Shown: piece after piece, positions 51,474-58,229 of the stretch
Layout of the letters: the number at the start of each line of letters is the position of its first letter
Position numbering within the stretch: the stretch's first letter is position 1
Origin: Natrinema thermotolerans DSM 11552
Lineage (GTDB): Archaea; Halobacteriota; Halobacteria; Halobacteriales; Natrialbaceae
Direction: 5' to 3'
Length of the DNA: 58,229 nt
Assembly (NCBI GenBank): GCA_000337115.1
Contig: AOIR01000058.1
Coordinates: 1-58,229 of the forward strand
Notes under the pieces: model-generated
Databases searched by the model: none
What the model was told of the DNA's origin: nothing
Seen by the model: the letters and a program-made list of their open reading frames with translations, nothing else
Position numbers and translations under genes: made by a program

Positions 51474-51505
51474 GAATATTTACAAGTATAGTTTCAGTAC
51501 TGAAA
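51474..51505 (+). promoter_or_regulatory. Promoter with 14-bp palindromic operator of the ABC operon
   Basis: An AT-rich atatttacaagtata (about 51476-51490) is followed at once by TTTCAGTACTGAAA (51492-51505), a perfect 14-bp palindrome. The palindrome would lie just downstream of the TATA region, over or near the transcription start, so a bound protein should repress. Half-site-like tttcac and gaaac repeats follow within 30 nt. Confidence 0.6.
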
Positions 51506-51518
51506 TTCAGGTTTCACA

Positions 51519-51674
51519 ATGGTTGGAAACGAAACATCGATGCGGAGTGATGGCCACGGTGGCCGTGACGTATCGACACCGGCGACGGCCCGGTCGTTCC
51601 GCGGCGGGAGGCGGTGTCGACGGCGTCGCTCGAACGACAACTCCCGAACCCGAGGTTCAGTGAGGGGACACTGA
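51519..51674 (+). CDS. Possible 51-residue leader ORF of the ABC operon
   Basis: The first ATG after the palindrome opens MVGNETSMRSDGHGGRDVST and so on, Arg-rich near the end, and stops in a TGATG overlap with the binding-protein gene. Without it the transcript would have a leader of about 165 nt, unusual for this group. The rest of 51326-51518 contains only the promoter. Confidence 0.4.
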   Translation: MVGNETSMRSDGHGGRDVSTPATARSFRGGRRCRRRRSNDNSRTRGSVRGH

Positions 51675-53212
51675 TGGACGAGTCACGTCGACGGGTACTC
51701 GCCGGCATCGCCGGTGGGGGACTCGCCTCTCTTGCCGGGTGTGCAACCGGCGACACGGCCGACGAGACCGCATTTGCGATCGGGCTGGCGGCGGATCCGA
51801 CCGACACCAGTCGATACGACAACTGGGGCGGCATGGCTCCCTATTGGACACGCGTCATCGAGCCGCTGGTCTGGGGCACTGATGATATGCAACCGAAACC
51901 GTGGCTCGCGACCGACTGGACCGCCACCGACGACACCACCTGGGAGTTCGAACTCCGCAAGGACGTCCGCTTTCACAACGGTGCGGAACTGACTGCCGAC
52001 GACGTCGTCCACACCTTCGAGGAGAACATCCTCTCCGAGCGCGGCGACTTCGTCTACGGGTGGCTCCACCTCGAACCGGGCAGCGTCACGAAACGCGACG
52101 AATACACCGTCGCGTTCGAGACGACGGACCCGTTCCCCGGCTTCCCCGGAACGATCGCCCACAATATGATCGACATCCAGCCGCCCGCAGCCGATCGGCA
52201 GGCGGGCGAGATCATCGGTACCGGACCGTTTACCCTCGAGGAAATCCGGCGCGGGCAGTACGTCCGCGTCGAACGGTTCGCGGACTACTGGGGCGGCGAA
52301 CCGGCCCCGACGGAACTCACGTTCCGGGCGGCCGAAGACGAGACGACTCGGACCGATCTCCTCGAGAGCGGCGAGGTCGATCTGATCTATATGCCGGCCA
52401 AAAGTCGTCTCTCGTCGTTTCGCGATCGCGACGACGTTCGCGTCGACTCCCAGCAGTCCGCGGGGGCGGTTTCGGTCTGGCTCAACATCTATCGCGAGCC
52501 GACCGACGACGTGGCTCTGCGGCGCGCGCTCAACTACGCGGTCTCCCAGACAGAACTCGTCGAGACGGTACTCGAGGGGGTCGGCGAGCCTGCCCGCGGC
52601 CCGATATCGACGGTCATCGACTGGGTCGACGAGGACGAACTGCCGACCTACGAACGCGATCGGGACGCCGCGCGTGACCTCGTCGATCAGTCGGTCTACG
52701 ACGGCTCGGAACTGACCTGTCTCGTGGACACCGATATGGACGACGGGAGGACGATCGGACAAGTTCTCCAGTCGTCGTTCGAAGAAATCGGCGTCGACGT
52801 CAGTCTCGAAGTCCGCGAGCGCGCAGCGATAAACGACCTGACGGACCGCGGCGAGTTCCACCTCCAGATCGGGAGTACGGGATCGAACAGCCCCGGCGCG
52901 GACTACCTCATGTGGGAGAGTTTCCACACGATGGGCGTCGACAACAAGGACCGCTACGAGGCCGAGGGGACCGGGCTGTACAACCTCGGCGGCGAGGTCG
53001 ATGACCTCATCGAGACCGGCTATCAGGCGCGTGACCCGGCCGCGAAACGCGACGCCTACATCGAGGCACAGCGGAAAATCATGGCGGCGGCCGTCGTCGT
53101 CCCGCTGTTCTACCAGGAGTACGTCGTCGCCGCCGACGCCGCGCTCGAGGGACTCGAACTCCCTCCGATCGAGAAGTTCGCCGAGTGGAGCGAGCTGACA
53201 CGAACGGCCTGA
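51674..53212 (+). CDS. ABC transporter substrate-binding lipoprotein, family 5 (peptide/nickel type)
   Basis: A 512-residue solute-binding protein. A Tat lipoprotein signal (SRRRVLAGIAGGGLASLAGC) gives a lipid-anchored mature protein with Cys near residue 23. LRKDVRFHNGAELTADDVVHTFE is the family 5 signature and EIIGTGPFTLEEIRRGQYV follows. It captures oligopeptides or a metal such as nickel outside the cell and hands it to the permeases encoded next. The frame is open upstream, but the signal peptide fixes ATG 51674. Confidence 0.9.
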   Translation: MDESRRRVLAGIAGGGLASLAGCATGDTADETAFAIGLAADPTDTSRYDNWGGMAPYWTRVIEPLVWGTDDMQPKPWLATDWTATDDTTWEFELRKDVRFHNGAELTADDVVHTFEENILSERGDFVYGWLHLEPGSVTKRDEYTVAFETTDPFPGFPGTIAHNMIDIQPPAADRQAGEIIGTGPFTLEEIRRGQYVRVERFADYWGGEPAPTELTFRAAEDETTRTDLLESGEVDLIYMPAKSRLSSFRDRDDVRVDSQQSAGAVSVWLNIYREPTDDVALRRALNYAVSQTELVETVLEGVGEPARGPISTVIDWVDEDELPTYERDRDAARDLVDQSVYDGSELTCLVDTDMDDGRTIGQVLQSSFEEIGVDVSLEVRERAAINDLTDRGEFHLQIGSTGSNSPGADYLMWESFHTMGVDNKDRYEAEGTGLYNLGGEVDDLIETGYQARDPAAKRDAYIEAQRKIMAAAVVVPLFYQEYVVAADAALEGLELPPIEKFAEWSELTRTA

Positions 53213-53214
53213 CG

Positions 53215-54165
53215 ATGACTGCCTACGATTACCTCGCGTCCCGACTCACGACGTCGCTTGCCGTTACGGTCGGCGTCTCGCTCGTCACGTACGGGCTGAT
53301 ATTTCTCACGCCCGGCGAGCCGGCCGAGATCATTCTCTCCCAGCAGCTCGGCCGCCAGCCCTCTGCGGCCGAAATCGAGGCATTCCGGGCGGAAAACGGC
53401 CTGAACGAGCCGGTCCCGGTCCAGTACCTGAACTGGCTGCTGGACGTCTGCCGGGGCGATCTCGGCACGTCGTACTACAGCGACACGCCGGTCTCGACGC
53501 TGATCGTGGAGGCGCTACCGGTGACACTCGAGTTGGCCCTTGCCGCAATGGTCGTCGCGCTCGTGATCTCGATCCCCGCTGGCGTCGCCAGCGCCGTCCA
53601 CCAAGGCTCCTCGATCGACTATGCAAGCCAACTGGGCGCACTACTCGGCGTTTCGATGCCGAACTTCTGGCTCGCGTACCTGCTGATCCTGCTGTTCCCG
53701 CTGACGCTCGGCGTCTTCCCGGTCGCCGGTGCCGGCAGCGTCGGCCACCTCGTGTTGCCAGCGATCACACTGGGTACTGGCATGGCCGCCGTCGTCACGC
53801 GACTCGTCCGGAGTTCCATGCTCGAGGTCCTCGACGAAGCGTACGTCGATACCGCCCGCTCGACGGGACTCCGTGAGCGGATCGTCGTCTACAAACACGC
53901 GCTCCGAAACGCGCTCGTCCCGGTCGTAACGGTTCTCGGCCTCCAGTTGGGGACGCTGCTGAACGGTGCAGTCGTCGTCGAGATCATCTTCCAGCGGCCG
54001 GGGCTTGGTACGTTGCTCGTCGATGCGGTGTTCGAACGCAACTACCCGGTCGTACAGGGGGTCACCCTCGTTACCGCGGTCGTCTTCGTCGTAACGAACC
54101 TGGTCGTCGATCTCACGTACCGGTATCTCGATCCCCGCGTCCGGCTCGGAGGTGAGACGGCGTGA
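53215..54165 (+). CDS. ABC transporter permease (DppB/NikB type)
   Basis: A 316-residue permease with six helices. FLTPGEPAEIILSQQLG matches the external-loop motif of DppB/NikB proteins. The cytoplasmic EAA-type loop is STGLRERIVVYKHALRNALVP near residue 220. Starts 2 nt after the binding-protein stop and overlaps the next permease (GTGA). Confidence 0.92.
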   Translation: MTAYDYLASRLTTSLAVTVGVSLVTYGLIFLTPGEPAEIILSQQLGRQPSAAEIEAFRAENGLNEPVPVQYLNWLLDVCRGDLGTSYYSDTPVSTLIVEALPVTLELALAAMVVALVISIPAGVASAVHQGSSIDYASQLGALLGVSMPNFWLAYLLILLFPLTLGVFPVAGAGSVGHLVLPAITLGTGMAAVVTRLVRSSMLEVLDEAYVDTARSTGLRERIVVYKHALRNALVPVVTVLGLQLGTLLNGAVVVEIIFQRPGLGTLLVDAVFERNYPVVQGVTLVTAVVFVVTNLVVDLTYRYLDPRVRLGGETA

Positions 54166-55070
54166 TCGGCCGTTTCGAGGCCCTCGTGGCGGGCCTTCGA
54201 CGACGGTACCGTGCGGTTCGGACGTCCCGGGCGACCGCGGCGTTTTTTGCGAACCCGCTCAACGTTATCGGGCTGGTGATCGTCGCCACCCTGACGATCG
54301 CCGCCGTGTTCGGTCCCGTCATCGCACCCTACGACCCGACGAGTCAGGACCTCGTGAACCGGTTACAGCCACCGACGCTGGCCCATCCGATGGGAACCGA
54401 TCAGCTCGGACGGGACGTCTTCTCGCGACTTCTGTACGGTGCCCGGCTCTCGCTCGGTATCGCCGTCGCCGTCACCGTGATCAGGCTCGTCCTCGGGACG
54501 GCGATCGGCCTGCTCGCGGGCTATGCCGGCGGCCTGATCGACGAACTCCTGATGCGACTCGTCGACGTCCAACTCGCGTTCCCGGGGCTGGTACTCGCAC
54601 TCGTGGTCGCCGGCATTCTCGGCCCCAGCCTCCGAAACGTGATGCTCGCACTCGCGGTCGTCGGCTGGGCGTCCTACGCCCGTCTCGTCCGCAGCAGTGT
54701 CCTTTCGACGAAAGAACGCGAGTTCGTCCAGGCGGCCCGGCTGATGGGCGTCTCCCGGCATCGCATCGCCATCCGCCATCTCCTCCCGAACACCATCGGC
54801 CCGATCATCGTTCTCGCGACGATGAACCTCGGAACGGTGATACTGGGAACGGCCGGTCTCTCGTTTATCGGCCTCGGCGCACAGCCACCGACGCCCGAAT
54901 GGGGAACGATGCTTTCGACCGGCCGCCACCACCTCCGGGGGGCGTGGTGGCTCGCGAACGCTCCGGGCGCGGCGATCATGCTCACCGTCCTTGGATTCAA
55001 CCTGCTCGGTGACGGGCTCCGTGACGTCCTCGATCCGAACCACGATACACCCCTCGAGAAACCGACGTGA
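54162..55070 (+). CDS. ABC transporter permease (DppC/NikC type)
   Basis: A 302-residue permease. HPMGTDQLGRDVFSRLLYGAR is the DppC signature after the first helix, and AARLMGVSRHRIAIRHLLPN is the EAA loop that docks the ATPase. GTG start coupled to the preceding permease. Confidence 0.92.
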   Translation: MIGRFEALVAGLRRRYRAVRTSRATAAFFANPLNVIGLVIVATLTIAAVFGPVIAPYDPTSQDLVNRLQPPTLAHPMGTDQLGRDVFSRLLYGARLSLGIAVAVTVIRLVLGTAIGLLAGYAGGLIDELLMRLVDVQLAFPGLVLALVVAGILGPSLRNVMLALAVVGWASYARLVRSSVLSTKEREFVQAARLMGVSRHRIAIRHLLPNTIGPIIVLATMNLGTVILGTAGLSFIGLGAQPPTPEWGTMLSTGRHHLRGAWWLANAPGAAIMLTVLGFNLLGDGLRDVLDPNHDTPLEKPT

Positions 55071-55077
55071 TCACGAC

Positions 55078-57189
55078 ATGACTGGACAATCGATGGATTC
55101 CACGTTGCTTTCGATCGACAACCTCCACACGCAGTTTCAGACTCGCAATGGCCTCGTCCGCGCAGTTGAGGGCGTCTCGATGACCGTCGACCAGGGCGAA
55201 ATCGTCGGCCTCGTCGGCGAGAGCGGGAGCGGCAAATCCGTGACCGCACGCTCGATCGTCGGCCTACAGGACCCGGGCGAGATCGTCCGGGGATCGATCC
55301 ACCTCGACGACGTGGCTGTGACCGATGCGACCGACCGACAGCTCCGCCGGCTCCGGGGAGACACCGTCTCGATGGTGTTTCAGGACCCGACTGAGACGCT
55401 GAACCCCGTTTTCGACGTCGGCGAGCAGATCGCCGAATCGATCAAGGTCCACGAGGAACCCGGTCCCCAGCGCCTGCTCGAGTACCTCCATCTCCCGCCG
55501 TTTAGCAGCCGGTCGGAGTGGCGCGAGTACCGCGAACGGGCGATCGACCTCATGGAACAGGTCGGAATCGCCAGCCCGGCCGACCGGGTTGACGCATACC
55601 CCCACGAACTCTCCGGCGGACAACGCCAGCGGGCCGGCGTCGCGATCGCACTCGCATCCGACCCGGACCTGGTGATCGCCGACGAACCGACGACCGCGCT
55701 CGATGCGACCACGCAGGCACAGCTCCTCGAGCGATTCCGTCAGTACAACGCCGAGCGCGGGACGGCGATCCTGCTGATCACGCACGATCTGGGCGTCGTC
55801 GCCGAAATCTGCGACCGCGTCGTCGTGATGTACGCCGGCGAGGTGATGGAAACCGGCCCGACCGAACGCATCCTCGAGGACCCTCGCCACCCGTACACGA
55901 AGGCGCTGCTCGAGTGTCTCCCCCAGCGCGTCGACCGGGAGAGCCGACTCCCGACGATCGACGGATCGGTTCCCGAACCGACCGCCGATCGGGCGGGCTG
56001 TCCGTTTGCCCCCCGGTGTGAGTACGCGACTGCCGCCTGTCGGGACGAGGAGGTCCCAACCGTTGCTCTCGCCGACGACCGCGGAAGCGTCACCTGCGTC
56101 GAGTCGAACTGGTCCGAGTCGGATACCCCGCCCTCGAGGACGGGCGCTCCCGGTGCCAGATCCGAATCGACCGCGGCTCCCGAATCGGCCCCCGGCGACT
56201 CGGACCGACCGTCCCCGATCGTCGAACTCGAGGGTGTTTCCAGACACTACTCGCTCGCGAGCGGGCCGATCGAACGCCTCCTCGGAGACGACGACACGCT
56301 CCGGGCCGTCGACGGGGTCGACCTCGAGATCCAGGCCGGAGAGACGCTCGCGCTGGTCGGCGAGAGCGGCTGTGGCAAGTCCACGCTTGCATCGCTGATT
56401 ACCGGCCTCGAGAGGCCAACGACCGGGACGGTCCGAATCGACGGGACGCCGGTCGGTAGCGTCGCCGACCGCGATGCCGCTACCCTCACCGACGTCGGCG
56501 TCGTCTTTCAGGACCCGCACTCGAGTCTCAACCCCCGACTGACGGTCGAGCGAACGATCGGTGAACCGCTCCGGAGTGTCGGCTGGAACCGGCCTCGTCG
56601 CACGGACCGCGTCCGCGAGTTGCTCGATCGCGTCGGGCTCTCGGAACAGCAGGCGACGAGCTACCCGCACGAACTCTCGGGCGGACAGATCCAGCGCGTC
56701 GCGATCGCGCGTGCGATCGCACTCGACCCCTCGCTCGTCGTCCTCGACGAGCCGGTCTCCGCGCTCGACGCCTCCGTTCAAGCCCGCCTCCTCAACGTCC
56801 TCGCGGACCTTCAGGCCGATCTCGATCTCGCCTATCTGTTCATCTCTCACGACCTGACCGTCGTCGAACACGTCGCGGACCGTGTGGCAGTGATGTATCT
56901 CGGGGAACTGATGGAGGTCGGCCCCGCCGACAGGGTGTTCGATCGGCCGACACATCCGTACACGAAGGCACTGCTCGAGGCGATTCCGTCGCTCGAACCA
57001 GACAGTTCGACCGGCACGTCGCTCGAGGGCACCCGTCCGAGCCCGGTCGAGCCGCCGAGCGGGTGTGTCTTCCGGGACCGCTGTCCGATGGCCGAGACGG
57101 ACTGTGCAGAAACCGACCCCGACCAGCGCCGACTCGGGCCGGGCCGCGCGAAGTGTCACTTCGCCACCACCGACGCATCCGATCCGTGA
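55078..57189 (+). CDS. Fused tandem ABC ATPase (DppD-DppF type)
   Basis: A 703-residue protein with two complete nucleotide-binding domains. Domain 1: Walker A GESGSGKS near residue 45, signature HELSGGQRQRA, Walker B LVIADEPTTALD. Domain 2: Walker A GESGCGKS near residue 430, signature HELSGGQIQRV, Walker B LVVLDEPVSALD. Each is followed by the family's Cys-containing oligopeptide/nickel C-terminal motif (CPFAPRCEYATAAC and CVFRDRCPMAETDC). In bacteria these are usually two genes; the fusion fixes the 1:1 ratio. Last gene of the operon. Confidence 0.93.
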   Translation: MTGQSMDSTLLSIDNLHTQFQTRNGLVRAVEGVSMTVDQGEIVGLVGESGSGKSVTARSIVGLQDPGEIVRGSIHLDDVAVTDATDRQLRRLRGDTVSMVFQDPTETLNPVFDVGEQIAESIKVHEEPGPQRLLEYLHLPPFSSRSEWREYRERAIDLMEQVGIASPADRVDAYPHELSGGQRQRAGVAIALASDPDLVIADEPTTALDATTQAQLLERFRQYNAERGTAILLITHDLGVVAEICDRVVVMYAGEVMETGPTERILEDPRHPYTKALLECLPQRVDRESRLPTIDGSVPEPTADRAGCPFAPRCEYATAACRDEEVPTVALADDRGSVTCVESNWSESDTPPSRTGAPGARSESTAAPESAPGDSDRPSPIVELEGVSRHYSLASGPIERLLGDDDTLRAVDGVDLEIQAGETLALVGESGCGKSTLASLITGLERPTTGTVRIDGTPVGSVADRDAATLTDVGVVFQDPHSSLNPRLTVERTIGEPLRSVGWNRPRRTDRVRELLDRVGLSEQQATSYPHELSGGQIQRVAIARAIALDPSLVVLDEPVSALDASVQARLLNVLADLQADLDLAYLFISHDLTVVEHVADRVAVMYLGELMEVGPADRVFDRPTHPYTKALLEAIPSLEPDSSTGTSLEGTRPSPVEPPSGCVFRDRCPMAETDCAETDPDQRRLGPGRAKCHFATTDASDP

Positions 57190-57298
57190 CTCGCCGGGTC
57201 ATCCTCGAGTCGCGCTCGACCGGGACCGTCCGAATCCGTATATCTGAATGTGGTTTATACTCCGAGGCACGAGACGAACGCATCGATCGAGTCGCGAC

Positions 57299-57463
57299 TC
57301 AGGACGGATGCTGGTGCCGGATCTTCTCGGCCGTCATCCCCGGTACCGGCGTCCCACAGTCCTTGCATTTCCACTCGGGCGTCGGCGTCCCGCGTTCCTT
57401 CCGCAGGTCCTGTTTGAACTCGAGGCGGGCACCACACGGACACCGGTAGGTCGTGCGGGTCAT
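57299..57463 (-). CDS. Small zinc-ribbon protein
   Basis: A 54-residue protein (MTRTTYRCPCGARLEF and so on) with CPC and CKDC pairs that would hold one zinc, followed by a basic C-terminus (TAEKIRHQHPS). Length, codon use and the Cys spacing support a real gene. A role in nucleic-acid binding is possible but unproven. Confidence 0.75.
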   Translation of the reverse strand: MTRTTYRCPCGARLEFKQDLRKERGTPTPEWKCKDCGTPVPGMTAEKIRHQHPS

Positions 57464-57587
57464 AGTCGGACCAACCCCGTCGGGAGCGATAAACGATTCG
57501 CCGGCCGGGGCTCGGGCGCTCGAGTCGGCACCCGCTCTTTCTCGGGGAGCGTCGGTATCAAGACGCTGCCGCCCGTCGTCCGGGACG

Positions 57588-58229
57588 ATGCCGGAATCAC
57601 ACAGGATCCCGATCGAAACGGCGGCCGCGACGGGGTCGGCCCCCGAGGTCGCCGCGGTTCATCACGAGACCGACTCGGACGACTGGATCGTGTTTTGTCA
57701 CGGCCTCCGCAGCGACAAGTCCGGCAGCTACGAGGGCCGGTGTCGGCGGGCCGTCAGGGAGGGGTACAACGCCGTCCGGTTCGACTGCCGGGGCTGTGGC
57801 GAGTCCGACGGCGCGTTCGTCGATGCCACCCTCGAGGCTCGACTGGCAGATCTCCGGGCCGTCATCGAGTACTTCGATCCGGACTCGTACGTCCTCTTTG
57901 GCTCGAGTTTCGGGGGGAAAATGGCCTTCCACGCCGCTGCGACGGATGACCGGGTGCGGGCGGTCGCGACGCGCGCGCCCGTGACGACTACCGATACGTT
58001 CGACGAGTATCGGTCGACCATCGACCGCGATGGGGCGGTGCAGTTCGAGACCGGCGAACGGATCGACCGTCGGTTTCTCGAGGCGCTGGATCGCTACCCC
58101 TTCGACGACGTCGTCGAATCGCTCTCGGTCCCGGTCGCGATCTTTCACGGCGGGGACGACGACGTCGTCGATCCCGCCGACAGCTTCGCGGCCGCTCGGC
58201 GACTCGAGACCGACGTCCTCCTCGAGCGG
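57588..58229 (+). CDS. Alpha/beta hydrolase, C-terminus cut off by the window end
   Basis: At least 214 residues. WIVFCHGLRSDKSGSYEGRC carries the oxyanion-hole HG motif, FDCRGCGESDG follows, and the nucleophile Ser is in LFGSSFGGKMA near residue 108. VAIFHGGDDDVVDPADS provides the Asp region. The catalytic His should lie beyond the window. Likely a cytoplasmic esterase or peptidase-like hydrolase of the S9/BAAT type; the substrate is unknown. Confidence 0.85.
   Translation, partial: MPESHRIPIETAAATGSAPEVAAVHHETDSDDWIVFCHGLRSDKSGSYEGRCRRAVREGYNAVRFDCRGCGESDGAFVDATLEARLADLRAVIEYFDPDSYVLFGSSFGGKMAFHAAATDDRVRAVATRAPVTTTDTFDEYRSTIDRDGAVQFETGERIDRRFLEALDRYPFDDVVESLSVPVAIFHGGDDDVVDPADSFAAARRLETDVLLER

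Noticed and set aside
55264-57159. A 631-codon open frame on the minus strand
   Set aside because: Antisense of the fused ABC ATPase, whose Walker and signature motifs are unambiguous.

Overview
The window comes from a haloarchaeon, most likely of the Natrialbales (Natrinema/Haloterrigena type). The DNA is GC-rich. The proteins are strongly acidic. Exported proteins carry twin-arginine signals. Many genes start at or next to a TATA-like box 25-35 nt upstream, as expected for leaderless transcripts, and several families are known only from Halobacteria (DUF7344, DUF7343, DUF7563, DUF7282, DUF7342-like). The first 29 bases contain a Nextera transposon end, so the left edge is an assembly or library artefact. 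No rRNA, tRNA, CRISPR array or intact insertion sequence is visible.

Layout. (1) 0-1.9 kb: a truncated small gene and a cytoplasmic PAS-PAS histidine kinase. (2) 1.9-17 kb: a cell-surface glycan block. It holds a sulfatase-like phosphodiesterase, a polysaccharide deacetylase, an oxidoreductase/DUF362/epimerase operon, a GT4 transferase divergent from a DUF354 protein, and a tight five-gene operon (acetyltransferase, aminotransferase, oxidoreductase, nucleotide-sugar dehydrogenase, GT2). The last operon matches the bacterial WbpD-E-B-A set for UDP-2,3-diacetamido-uronic acid. A possible toxin-antitoxin pair is embedded at 7.9-8.9 kb. (3) 17-25 kb: small regulators and zinc-ribbon proteins around a DUF1616 membrane protein and a 671-residue acidic, sequon-rich secreted protein. 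(4) 25-29.4 kb: a GalE-like epimerase, dihydroorotase and dihydroorotate dehydrogenase. (5) 29.5-36.2 kb: an acyl-CoA catabolic cluster (MmgE/PrpD, two MaoC hydratases, class III CoA transferase, acyl-CoA dehydrogenase, acyl-CoA synthetase). (6) 36.4-37.7 kb: CbtB-CbtA-ferredoxin cobalt operon. (7) 37.9-46.3 kb: a nine-gene Mrp-type Na+/H+ antiporter operon whose MrpE carries an N-terminal UspA-like domain. (8) 46.4-51.3 kb: an island-like stretch with a catalytically degenerate tyrosine recombinase, a polytopic permease-like protein, a Tat-exported precursor ending in a 10-cysteine domain like that of halocin C8, and a divergent FilR1-type regulator. (9) 51.5-57.2 kb: a peptide/nickel-type ABC uptake operon with fused ATPases. 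(10) A zinc-ribbon protein and an alpha/beta hydrolase cut off by the window end.

Two signals cut across genes. A 9-bp element close to ATAACAAAG sits at or near the TATA position of eight transcription units, all between 3.5 and 19.8 kb in the glycan/regulatory block, which suggests a co-controlled regulon. Several genes are also preceded by short ORFs whose stop overlaps the main start codon (ATGA, GTGA or TGATG), which suggests translational coupling from short leader ORFs. The best candidate for an undescribed system is the halocin C8-like locus at 47.8-51.3 kb.
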